A stretch of DNA of 11,664 bases from JBJKRW01 sp046704445 (GTDB taxonomy: Bacteria > Patescibacteriota > Microgenomatia > UBA1406 > GWC2-37-13): positions 1-11,664 of the forward strand of contig JBJKRW010000093.1 in assembly GCA_046704445.1 (NCBI GenBank), given 5' to 3'. The position numbers were made by a program, and so were the translations under genes. This document shows positions 1-6,194 of this stretch, one piece after another. Under the pieces are notes generated by a model. It had not been told where the DNA came from. It searched no databases and was given only the letters and a program-made list of their open reading frames with translations. Positions within the stretch are counted from its first letter, which is position 1; each line of letters begins with the position of its first letter.

Positions 1-594
1 ATGATGATGCTCGGCTCCGTCTATACCTTTTATCAGTTCAAAAACACAAAGGGCAAAACCAAACTGGTGATGAGCGGAATTTTTCTGTTCTTTGCCTTCT
101 TTGTCTGTATTTATTCTTTTTTTTCAATCCCTTCGTATTACGGAAATCTGGGAAGAACACCCAATCTTGACGGTTCCTCATGGCTCAACACAGACTATCC
201 CGCCGACGCACAAATCGTCGAATTTCTCAATACGCACGTAAAGGGAGATCCCGTGGTGCTAGAAGCACAGGGCGACTCGTATACCGACTACGAACGGATT
301 TCGGCAAATACCGGTCTGCCTACGATCGCGGGCTGGTGGGTACACGAATGGTTATGGAGAGGATCTCCAACCGTTGTCGGCAACAGGATTCCCGACATCA
401 CCGCGATTTATGATTCAAAGGATTTAACGCAAACGGTTGAGCTCCTTAAAAAATACCACGTCGCGTACGTTGTTATTTCAGACCTTGAAAGACAAAAATA
501 TCCTAAGTTGGACGAATCGAAATTCAACATCATCGGAAAGAAAATTTTTGAATCAACCGATAGGTCTGGGGCTCTGTATCAAGTTAATCAGTAA
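1..594 (+). CDS. DUF2298 / Chlor_Arch_YYY-type membrane protein, C-terminal part
   Basis: This is the C-terminal part of a larger membrane protein that enters from the left edge; the methionines at the very start are probably internal. One hydrophobic helix is visible at about residues 22-43 (MSGIFLFFAFFVCIYSFF). It is followed by an extracytoplasmic domain containing VVLEAQGDSYTDYERIS and LPTIAGWWVHEWLWRG. From memory this combination is typical of the C-terminal domain of the DUF2298/'YYY' family, large polytopic proteins of Chloroflexi, archaea and CPR bacteria that resemble membrane glycosyltransferases. The end, TYR-rich and soluble (VAYVVISDLERQKYP), closes with TAA at 592-594. A candidate promoter and a terminator hairpin follow. 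The family assignment rests on motif recognition only; the catalytic N-terminal part lies outside the window, so its activity cannot be judged. Confidence 0.75.
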   Translation: MMMLGSVYTFYQFKNTKGKTKLVMSGIFLFFAFFVCIYSFFSIPSYYGNLGRTPNLDGSSWLNTDYPADAQIVEFLNTHVKGDPVVLEAQGDSYTDYERISANTGLPTIAGWWVHEWLWRGSPTVVGNRIPDITAIYDSKDLTQTVELLKKYHVAYVVISDLERQKYPKLDESKFNIIGKKIFESTDRSGALYQVNQ

Positions 595-600
595 CAGATC

Positions 601-629
601 TTGACAACGATAGTTAATTTTGTTAATGT
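601..629 (+). promoter_or_regulatory. Candidate promoter TTGACA-17-TGtTAATGT
   Basis: A perfect TTGACA at 601-606 is followed by a 17-base spacer and TAATGT at 624-629. The -10 matches the consensus in only 3 of 6 positions but is preceded by TG at 621-622, as in extended -10 promoters. The predicted start is near 636. No gene follows before the terminator at 668-717, so the product would be a short RNA. Confidence 0.4.
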
Positions 630-635
630 TGTAGC

Positions 636-726
636 TAGATATCTGATTTGAAAAAATCGGATAAAAAAAGAGCATTACTACTCGTCGTCCCCTTATACGA
701 GCGGTAGTGATGCTCTTCTTTTTTTT
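636..726 (+). ncRNA. Possible small RNA of about 90 nt, two hairpins
   Basis: This is an inferred transcript running from the start predicted by the promoter at 601-629 to the T-run at 719-726. The first hairpin (640-663) has a 10-bp stem with one G-U pair, TATCTGATTT/AAATCGGATA, closed by a GAAA tetraloop. The second is the 14-bp terminator stem at 668-681/704-717. No known RNA family was recognised and no credible reading frame is present. The alternative is that both hairpins simply form the 3' end of the upstream membrane-protein mRNA. Confidence 0.3.
661..726. terminator. Bidirectional intrinsic terminator
   Basis: The inverted repeat AAGAGCATTACTAC (668-681) and GTAGTGATGCTCTT (704-717) forms a 14-bp stem with one G-U pair; CG-rich inner bases may extend it. 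On the plus strand it is followed by a T-run at 719-726. On the minus strand it is followed by seven T at 669-663. It can therefore end transcription of the membrane-protein or small-RNA unit from the left and of the minus-strand 45-codon gene from the right. Confidence 0.85.
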
Positions 727-733
727 GTCTTCT

Positions 734-871
734 TTAAAGATGATAAAGCTGTATCGGAATCCTCAGGTTTTTCTTTGCGAGCTGCTTAAACTGGGATTTT
801 ACGAATCTTATCAGATCCTTTTTACCGCTGAATTCAGGTTTGGGCTTTTGATATGACGTAAAAGTATTCAT
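734..871 (-). CDS. Small basic protein of 45 residues, unknown function
   Basis: The reading frame runs from ATG at 871-869 to TAA at 736-734. The product is about 45 residues, strongly basic (many Lys, plus Arg) with a Pro/Lys-rich start (YQKPKPEFSGKKD). A likely amphipathic helix follows (about 16-33, DLIRFVKSQFKQLAKK), and the C-terminus is RIPIQLYHL. There is no signal peptide, membrane helix or cysteine pair. A near-consensus promoter lies directly upstream and an intrinsic terminator directly downstream, so it forms a monocistronic unit of its own. This is the main argument that it is real. A further in-frame ATG at 883-881 lies inside the -10 box and would not be in the transcript, so the start at 871 is chosen; it would be leaderless. 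I do not recognise the family. A nucleic-acid- or ribosome-binding role is compatible with the charge but unproven. Confidence 0.65.
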   Translation of the reverse strand: MNTFTSYQKPKPEFSGKKDLIRFVKSQFKQLAKKNLRIPIQLYHL

Positions 872-878
872 ACTCTTA

Positions 879-907
879 ATCATAGGTTATCGATCTGGAA
901 TTGTCAA
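879..907 (-). promoter_or_regulatory. Promoter TTGACA-17-TATGAT of the 45-codon gene
   Basis: On the minus strand, a perfect TTGACA (907-902) is followed by a 17-base spacer and TATGAT (884-879), a 5-of-6 match to the -10 consensus. Seven bases (TAAGAGT) separate the -10 box from the ATG at 871, so transcription should begin at or within a base or two of the start codon. This is the strongest promoter in the window. Confidence 0.8.
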
Positions 908-912
908 GACCC

Positions 913-935
913 ATAGAAAAAAACATATTTTCTAT
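913..935. repeat. 8-bp inverted repeat between divergent promoters
   Basis: ATAGAAAA (913-920) and TTTTCTAT (928-935) form a perfect 8-bp inverted repeat with a 7-base spacer. It lies just upstream of the -35 box of the minus-strand small gene. It could be an operator, but AT-rich inverted repeats of this size also arise by chance. I see nothing else convincing in the rest of the non-coding stretch 936-1010. Confidence 0.25.
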
Positions 936-1010
936 AAGATATCCTGTAGAATATATAATGAAGTTTTTACTGTTATAAGGCTCTTTAATTTTTTATTATT
1001 TTAAGTGGAT

Positions 1011-1039
1011 AACTCAAAAAAAGACTCCGGAGCTGAGTT
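1011..1039. repeat. Nested inverted repeat upstream of the EEP gene -10 box
   Basis: AACTCA (1011-1016) is mirrored by TGAGTT (1034-1039), and the 8-bp palindrome CTCCGGAG (1025-1032) lies inside. The element ends five bases before the TATAAT at 1044 and covers the place where a -35 box would be, which is the usual position for a repressor or activator site. There is no direct evidence for a binding protein. Confidence 0.3.
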
Positions 1040-1043
1040 TTAG

Positions 1044-1049
1044 TATAAT
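1044..1049 (+). promoter_or_regulatory. TATAAT -10 box of the EEP-family gene
   Basis: A perfect TATAAT sits six bases before the ATG at 1056. No good -35 box is found 16-18 bases upstream. No Shine-Dalgarno sequence fits between the box and the ATG, so the mRNA is predicted to be leaderless or nearly so. Confidence 0.5.
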
Positions 1050-1055
1050 AAGATA

Positions 1056-1841
1056 ATGAAATTTTCGCTCTTGACGTATAACATTCTCTATAACCGTGCA
1101 CTTACACAGGTTCCACTGCTTATTGAACGTTATCATCCCGACATCATCTGCATTCAGGAACTTGATACCAGTGAAAAAAATCTTCTTTTTCTTGAAAAAT
1201 ACGGCTACTCTCTTGCCGATTACGCCAACTCCTTCCTGAAATTCGGCACCATATACGGAATCGCAACGTTCTACCGTACCGTAAGCGTTGTCCTGTCGAA
1301 ATCAACCGCGCTTTTTTTCCCCCAGTCCGTATATGAATTCCTGTTGAGCGTACTGCGTTTTCTGAGGGGAGGGAATAAACCTCGTACAATACTTGCCACG
1401 GATTTTTTTCTGAAACGGATCAAGAAACGGATATCGGTATTTAATGTTCATCTTACCGTAATCGGCGCAAACGGAATCCGAATCAAACAGATCAAAGAGG
1501 CGCTGAATTTCAGAAGCCTTGAAGCAAAAAGACCCGGCATCATCGCAGGTGACTTTAATTATTTCCCTTACGGAAGAAAACGGCTCGAAACGCTCATGGA
1601 CAAATACCGGTTCCGTGAAGCCACAAATCACGTACGCTATACTATTCAATTTTCGCACGACGGAAAACTTGAAAAATACAATTTCCTTCAAAAGTTTTTT
1701 GCCAAGTTGTACAGCCGACTGTTTACCGACAAACTGAAAAACGATTACGTGTTCTATAAACTGGTACACCATATCAAAACCGAGCGGATCGATATGCGTT
1801 TTTCCGACCATTATCCGGTCATATCATGGTTTGAGATGTGA
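1056..1841 (+). CDS. Endonuclease/exonuclease/phosphatase (EEP) family protein
   Basis: This 261-residue protein belongs to the metal-dependent EEP superfamily, which includes exonuclease III, DNase I, sphingomyelinases and inositol-phosphate 5-phosphatases. The family motifs appear in order: TYNIL with N9, IQELD with E35, FNVHLT with H132, IIAGDFNYFP with D166 and N168, NDYVFY with D230, and the terminal SDHYPV with D251 and H252. Together these make a complete catalytic set, so an active phosphodiesterase or phosphatase is likely. There is no clear signal peptide, though a hydrophobic stretch occurs near 84-103. The substrate cannot be told from sequence; members of this size with this ending are often annotated only as family proteins. 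The gene starts six bases after a TATAAT box and its last 18 bases overlap the convergent glycosyltransferase gene. Confidence 0.9.
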   Translation: MKFSLLTYNILYNRALTQVPLLIERYHPDIICIQELDTSEKNLLFLEKYGYSLADYANSFLKFGTIYGIATFYRTVSVVLSKSTALFFPQSVYEFLLSVLRFLRGGNKPRTILATDFFLKRIKKRISVFNVHLTVIGANGIRIKQIKEALNFRSLEAKRPGIIAGDFNYFPYGRKRLETLMDKYRFREATNHVRYTIQFSHDGKLEKYNFLQKFFAKLYSRLFTDKLKNDYVFYKLVHHIKTERIDMRFSDHYPVISWFEM

Positions 1842-2798
1842 ACTCGAAAGTTTTGACAGATACTTATTAAAGAACGATTTCACTTTTTTAGGCTCGATAT
1901 ATTTCTTGAGCGGCTTGAAAGCCGATGACAGTTTTTCGTCCAGATCGTCCCCTGTCTTATTGACCAGTGTTTCGGAACTTTTGACCAACCGCTTCAAATA
2001 TTTCCTGAGATTAACCAAATATCTGTCTATATCCTGCGTTGAGTTTGCCGAAGTGGACGCAAAATATAAACCGCCCATCGGATAGTTAAAAAACGTATGG
2101 GTAATTTTGCCGAAAAGCAACGTATAGAGTGCGGCCATCGTATATTTAAAAATAATGGGCAATCTCCCGTCCTTCCGCAACCGTCTGAATGACCATTTCA
2201 GCAGATGACGTTTGATCACATAAAGCCTTACCCCGCTGTTGCCGATTCGGATACTGAGCTCGTGGTCTTCGCTGAATTTTGCATCCTCGTCAAACCCCCC
2301 CACCGCATCAAACACGTCTTTCCTGACGATAAAATTGTATGCCGGCGCCATCTGTTTTTCTATCAGAACAAGAAGATTAAGAATATAATTTGCGGTTTCG
2401 ATAATCATCAGGTCAAGGTTATTTCTTCCGTCACTTAACTGATAGGTAGTCAAAAATTTCGCGTGATGGGAAATAATAGCATCATGAACCGAAGAAAGAT
2501 ATCCCGCATAGATCTGTATATCGGCGTCAAAGAAAATAAGATAGCGTCCGCTCGCATGCGCCGCTCCCATATTGCGCTGAAAGCAGATATTTTTTTTGGT
2601 GCTGGTAAGTATCCGGAGCCTCTCTATTTTTTGCGCAAACGATTCGACATTCTCCACGGTATGATCAACGGATTTTGCATCAACCACAATTACTTCATAG
2701 TCCTTGTACTGTTGTCGGCGGATATCGTTCAGAAGGCGCGGAAGGAATTTCTCTTCATTTAAAGCTGGTATAATGATAGAGAAAAAAGGAGTTCGCAT
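1824..2798 (-). CDS. Family 2 glycosyltransferase (GT-A fold)
   Basis: This 324-residue GT2 enzyme transfers a sugar from a nucleotide- or polyprenyl-linked donor to a lipid or glycan acceptor at the inner face of the membrane. The N-terminal GT-A domain shows FSIIIPALNEEKFLPRLL (7-23), EVIVVDAKSVD (35-45), the metal-binding DAD at D91-D93 and the probable catalytic acidic motif FSEDHEL with E177-D178. Two hydrophobic stretches (about 134-146 and 214-230) may dip into the membrane. The C-terminal 70 residues are Lys/Ser-rich and probably helical, with no recognised domain. It is divergent from the next glycosyltransferase across only 29 bp. The ATG at 2798 follows a TGATATAAT box by ten bases without a Shine-Dalgarno sequence. 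Donor and acceptor are unknown. Confidence 0.92.
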   Translation of the reverse strand: MRTPFFSIIIPALNEEKFLPRLLNDIRRQQYKDYEVIVVDAKSVDHTVENVESFAQKIERLRILTSTKKNICFQRNMGAAHASGRYLIFFDADIQIYAGYLSSVHDAIISHHAKFLTTYQLSDGRNNLDLMIIETANYILNLLVLIEKQMAPAYNFIVRKDVFDAVGGFDEDAKFSEDHELSIRIGNSGVRLYVIKRHLLKWSFRRLRKDGRLPIIFKYTMAALYTLLFGKITHTFFNYPMGGLYFASTSANSTQDIDRYLVNLRKYLKRLVKSSETLVNKTGDDLDEKLSSAFKPLKKYIEPKKVKSFFNKYLSKLSSSHLKP

Positions 2799-2820
2799 AC
2801 GATTATTGATTATATCAAAT
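2792..2820 (+). promoter_or_regulatory. Possible promoter of the plus-strand GT2-PAP2 gene
   Basis: TTCGCA (2792-2797, 4 of 6 matches) is separated by 17 bases from TCAAAT (2815-2820, 4 of 6 matches), which lies seven bases before the ATG at 2828. If used, it overlaps both the start codon and the -10 box of the divergent gene, so the two promoters would compete. The match is weak. Confidence 0.25.
2809..2817 (-). promoter_or_regulatory. Extended -10 promoter TGATATAAT of the minus-strand GT2
   Basis: On the minus strand TGATATAAT (2817-2809) is a perfect -10 hexamer with the extended -10 TGn motif; no -35 box is evident. Ten bases separate it from the ATG at 2798, so the leader would be only about 3-5 bases. 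Confidence 0.55.
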
Positions 2821-2827
2821 CTCCTCT

Positions 2828-4084
2828 ATGAAAATTTCCGTCGTCATCCCCGCGCATAATGAAGAAAAATATCTTCCCGCCTGCCTCAAATCGTTAAACA
2901 CACAAACCGTTGCCCCCGATGAAATCGTCGTAGTCGACAATAACTGTACGGACAAAACCGCCATGACAGCAAAACAATTCGGGGCACGCATTGTCCGCGA
3001 ACAAAAAAAAGGTCTTACTTTTGCAAGAAACAAAGGATTTGATACCGCACGTTACGACATTATCGCACGCTGCGATGCCGATACAGTAGTCCCTCCGGAC
3101 TGGATTGAAAGAATAAAAAAAAGATTTGAAGACGGCCGGATAGCGGCTCTTTCGGGTCTGGGAATGTTCTACGATCTTTATCCGAAAACCACATGGTTTT
3201 TTTCCGTCTATCACGTATGGTTAAAGCATGTGTTGGGCGGCCATGAGGGATTGATCGGTCCGAACATGGCCCTGCGCAAAACAGTCTGGCATGCGGTGAG
3301 AAAAGACGTGTGCACGGACGATACGCTTGTCCACGAAGACGTTGATTTGAGTATCCACATACTGCAACAGAAAGGACAGATCGCGGTGGACAGAAATCTT
3401 ACGGTGCGGGTTTCGGGACGGAGAATCAGGAATCATCCTTTTTCTTTTTTCGTAGAATACCCGAAACGGTTTCTCAATACTCTTGCGGTCCACGGATTGC
3501 TTGATCTTCGCTCGGTTGCGGCAACATTCATCTCGGTCCTTTTAGGTCCCGTATTGTGGCCCGTATCCATTCTGCTTCTTCTTTTCGGGTCCCATACGAA
3601 AGGCCCTGCGTTCTGGCTGTTGCTGTTGTTGACGGTAATCCTGCAAGTAATCATCCCTTTCGGATATATCTACTTTTCTTACAGAAAAGGCCGCATAAAA
3701 GACCTTGACATCACAAACCGGCGTTCACGGATTGCTCCCCTTTTTGTATTTATTACCTGTTTCCTCTGTTCGCTCGCAGCGGCATATATGTGGGGAAATT
3801 CTCTTTTTTTTCATCTTACCGCGCTCATGTTCGTGCTTATCATCGTAAACACCGCAATCACGCTGTTCTGGAAAATCAGTCTTCATATGGCGCTGAACGT
3901 TTCGGCGGCATTGTTGCTGAATGTATTATTCGGGTGGAGGTTTTCCGTACTCTGGCTCGCCGTTCCGCTGGTGTTCTGGTCACGGCTCTATCTTAAAAAA
4001 CATTCGGTCGGACAGCTCGCAGTATCGTTTCTTCTGAACGGAGGAATTGTCTTACTTTTTTTGCGAATGGAACATCTGCTCTAA
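2828..4084 (+). CDS. GT2 glycosyltransferase fused to a PAP2-like membrane phosphatase domain
   Basis: This 418-residue protein appears to have two domains. Residues 1 to about 220 form a GT-A glycosyltransferase: ISVVIPAHNEEKYLPACL, EIVVVDNNCTD, the DAD metal motif at D83-D85, and HEDVDLS with E170-D171. From about 229 to the end it is membrane-embedded, with roughly six hydrophobic segments. This part carries traces of the PAP2 phosphatase signature. There is K291-x6-R298 with RRSRIAP (compare KX6RP) and KISLH with K349 and H353 (compare PSGH). SRLYLKKHSVGQ has S385, R386 and H392 (compare SRX5H), with Q396 where the classic family has Asp. A lipid-pyrophosphate or lipid-phosphate phosphatase joined to a transferase could recycle or trim a polyprenyl carrier; this is inference. 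The 3' end overlaps the DNA ligase gene by 33 bp, convergently. Confidence 0.85.
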   Translation: MKISVVIPAHNEEKYLPACLKSLNTQTVAPDEIVVVDNNCTDKTAMTAKQFGARIVREQKKGLTFARNKGFDTARYDIIARCDADTVVPPDWIERIKKRFEDGRIAALSGLGMFYDLYPKTTWFFSVYHVWLKHVLGGHEGLIGPNMALRKTVWHAVRKDVCTDDTLVHEDVDLSIHILQQKGQIAVDRNLTVRVSGRRIRNHPFSFFVEYPKRFLNTLAVHGLLDLRSVAATFISVLLGPVLWPVSILLLLFGSHTKGPAFWLLLLLTVILQVIIPFGYIYFSYRKGRIKDLDITNRRSRIAPLFVFITCFLCSLAAAYMWGNSLFFHLTALMFVLIIVNTAITLFWKISLHMALNVSAALLLNVLFGWRFSVLWLAVPLVFWSRLYLKKHSVGQLAVSFLLNGGIVLLFLRMEHLL

Positions 4085-5836
4085 TTCATGAAGGGTCGTG
4101 GCATCATACGGTTTTTTATCTTGCCTGAAATGCTCAAGCCTGGGAAACCTCAACGCAAATCCGGGAGTATCCACTTCCTTTGCCTGACCGGACTTTGACG
4201 ACTTTAATGTACGTCCTGCAGTATGTACGGGAGAACGGGAAATTTCATCGGCTTTGATTTCCACTACGATATGCTGGTTTAACCAGACATCGCAATCCAT
4301 TGCTTTATCAATCACATAATTTTTCGGTTTTTCCCCGGTACGGAGAGGTTGTGCTTTCTCTCTCAATGTTTTCCATTCTTCGTCGGAAAGCCCGGTGCCG
4401 ATTTTTGCAACGGTAACAAACATATCTTTTTTCTTGTCATAAACACCCACCAGAAATGCTCCTATGCCGAAATCTGCACGCTTTCCTTTTCCGAGATCAT
4501 ACCCCATAACCAGACAATCAATCGTATCTTCTATTTTTGACGAATAGCTCCGCTTAAACTTGATCCAGTTCCAACCCCTTGCCCCGGCCTGATATATTCC
4601 GTCGAGTTTTTTGGCAATAATGCCTTCCAATCCTTTTGAAATGGCGTCTTCGAATTCAAGTTCGACTCTTTTTTCGTCTTTCGCGATAATTTCCGGAGCA
4701 ATCAATATCGTATCCTTTGAAAGATCACGGGTCGAGTGTATGATGTGTTCCAATTTTGCGCGTCTCTGTGCATAATGCGAGGACAATAAGCTTTTTCCGT
4801 CAAGATACAGCAACTCGAACGTAAATAATTTCAGGGGGATTTCTTTTGATTTTTCCGCGATGTCGTATTTCCGTTTTCTTTGAACCGTTTCCTGAAACGG
4901 AAGAAAAGTCCGGCTTTGAGGATCAAATCCGATTGCCTCCCCTTCAAGTATGGCTTCATCCGCCCGGACCTCTTTTTTTATTCCCTCAACTATATCCGGA
5001 TACATGAACGTAACGTTCTCTAGATTGCGGGAATACAGTTTCACCTCACCGTTTTTTTTACAGTGTACCTGCAGGCGGAACCCGTCGAACTTCGGTTCAA
5101 TAGCGCATGCTCCTATTTTTTCCACGATTTCCTTTCCCGACGGCAACCGCTCCGCCCTCATCATAAGAATAGGAGTAAACACCTTCGGACGAATATCCTC
5201 GACTCCGCGTATGCCTTTTTCTTTTACCAGGTGCGCTATCTCGCCCAGATCCGGCCGCACGTGATACGCATGTTCGATTGTTCCGCGCAGGCTTTTGTCC
5301 TTATTGAGCATCCAGGACAACGCATCCAGGACGGTCATATCGGAAAAACCCAAACGCATTACTCCGGTCGGAATGCGCGATATATACCGGCTGGATAGAG
5401 GATCCAATTGACGTATCAAGCCCGCAAGAGTCTTCACCTTGACCTCCTGAGATCCCTCACCCGATGCCACCGCAAGTTTATACAACTCGTCATATACTTC
5501 ACCGACCGTCATATCCCTTTCGTCAAAAAGCCTCACCTGTTTTTTGAAATATTCAACGGTTTTGCCGAGGTCTCCGGTTTTCTGATATTGATGGATAAAT
5601 AATTTCCTTTCCAGATTCAGCGCAAGCACAATGCTTTTGATTACCGTTTTTTCCGCCATGCTGAATTCTATTTTTTCATACAGGGGAGCTACCCTTCCCT
5701 GGAGAAGATAGATAGTGTTCCGAATGTCTTGCGCCGGGAGTGCAGAAAATAATTCGGCGAGCATATGTGTGATGGAAAGCCGTGAGGAAGTCTGTTCTAT
5801 TTTATCGAAATACCCGGCCAGTTTTTGAAATTTCAT
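4052..5836 (-). CDS. lig: ATP-dependent DNA ligase, archaeal LigB/Lig1 type
   Basis: This 594-residue ligase seals DNA nicks through an enzyme-AMP intermediate. The domains occur in the order of archaeal/eukaryotic Lig1: an N-terminal helical DNA-binding domain (about 1-215), a nucleotidyltransferase domain (about 216-435) and an OB-fold (about 436-594). Motif I is EPKFDGFR with nucleophile K249; the usual Glu after DG is Phe here. Also seen are EGEAIGF (about 298-304), FTFELLYLDG (motif III, about 338-347), LEGIIAKK (motif IV, about 403-410), WIKFKRSY (motif V, about 424-431) and the C-terminal ALRFPRLEHFRQDK (motif VI). Length is typical for archaeal ligases (about 560-600). The ATG at 5836 is preferred over an in-frame TTG two codons upstream. 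No Shine-Dalgarno sequence is visible. Most bacteria rely on NAD-dependent LigA, so this gene points to a CPR or archaeal-like lineage or to transfer. Confidence 0.95.
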   Translation of the reverse strand: MKFQKLAGYFDKIEQTSSRLSITHMLAELFSALPAQDIRNTIYLLQGRVAPLYEKIEFSMAEKTVIKSIVLALNLERKLFIHQYQKTGDLGKTVEYFKKQVRLFDERDMTVGEVYDELYKLAVASGEGSQEVKVKTLAGLIRQLDPLSSRYISRIPTGVMRLGFSDMTVLDALSWMLNKDKSLRGTIEHAYHVRPDLGEIAHLVKEKGIRGVEDIRPKVFTPILMMRAERLPSGKEIVEKIGACAIEPKFDGFRLQVHCKKNGEVKLYSRNLENVTFMYPDIVEGIKKEVRADEAILEGEAIGFDPQSRTFLPFQETVQRKRKYDIAEKSKEIPLKLFTFELLYLDGKSLLSSHYAQRRAKLEHIIHSTRDLSKDTILIAPEIIAKDEKRVELEFEDAISKGLEGIIAKKLDGIYQAGARGWNWIKFKRSYSSKIEDTIDCLVMGYDLGKGKRADFGIGAFLVGVYDKKKDMFVTVAKIGTGLSDEEWKTLREKAQPLRTGEKPKNYVIDKAMDCDVWLNQHIVVEIKADEISRSPVHTAGRTLKSSKSGQAKEVDTPGFALRFPRLEHFRQDKKPYDATTLHELEQMFHSQKK

Positions 5837-5950
5837 ACGCAAAACATTAATATGCCATTCGTAAATGAGTATGATTGGAATACCTCTCTAAGAAACTGTT
5901 TTATCCCGATTTGCAAAACAAACCGGCATAAGACAGATAGACATTGCCCG

Positions 5951-6136
5951 CTAACGGAACAAAAAGAGATATGCCAGTCCCAAACCTACCAAAAACAGAA
6001 TACCGAGCGCGAAAGTAAAAAAACCCTCCTCGTGTTTGGAAATTTTATACAATCCTTCAGCGACGAGGGTCAACGAAAACAACCCGGGAAGCAAAAATCC
6101 TAAATAAATTATCTCCAGAGACTTCTGCTCCATCAT
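5951..6136 (-). CDS. Small two-helix membrane protein, unknown function
   Basis: This 61-residue frame has two strongly hydrophobic segments (about 8-25, EIIYLGFLLPGLFSLTLV, and about 40-60, FTFALGILFLVGLGLAYLFL) joined by a short charged loop (EGLYKISKHEEG). It looks like a helical hairpin with both ends on the same side. The start is ATG at 6136, or the adjacent ATG at 6133; the stop is TAG. A TATAAT box with a weak TTGCGG -35 lies upstream. The gene sits between fic and the ligase in the same direction, separated from the Fic stop by 58 bp and from the ligase start by 114 bp. I do not recognise the family. The plus-strand frame over the same place is very polar and looks like a shadow. Confidence 0.6.
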   Translation of the reverse strand: MMEQKSLEIIYLGFLLPGLFSLTLVAEGLYKISKHEEGFFTFALGILFLVGLGLAYLFLFR

Positions 6137-6161
6137 TGTTGGAACTTGGCTAACAGTTACA

Positions 6162-6190
6162 TTATACTCGCATGACGTACCGGCCGCAAA
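6162..6190 (-). promoter_or_regulatory. Possible promoter TTGCGG-17-TATAAT of the 61-codon gene
   Basis: On the minus strand, TTGCGG (3 of 6 matches) is followed by a 17-base spacer and a perfect TATAAT at about 6167-6162. The predicted start leaves a leader of about 17-20 bases with no Shine-Dalgarno sequence. It lies between the Fic stop codon and the small gene. Confidence 0.45.
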
Positions 6191-6194
6191 GATC

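Noticed and set aside
648..707. TTG-started 19-codon frame inside the small-RNA region
   Set aside because: No Shine-Dalgarno sequence, no fitting leaderless position, and it runs through both hairpin stems; structure explains the sequence better.
881..883. Upstream ATG as start of the 45-codon gene
   Set aside because: It lies inside the TATGAT -10 box and would be upstream of the transcription start.
1302..1811. 169-codon minus-strand frame within the EEP gene
   Set aside because: Antisense to a gene with a full set of catalytic motifs; no family resemblance of its own.
5837..5842. TTG start two codons upstream of the ligase ATG
   Set aside because: The ATG at 5836 is the better codon and nothing favours the TTG.
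5825..6103. Plus-strand 92-codon frame over the ligase start and the 61-codon gene
   Set aside because: Composition is polar and low in structure, and it is antisense to a frame with a clean two-helix membrane pattern; treated as a shadow.
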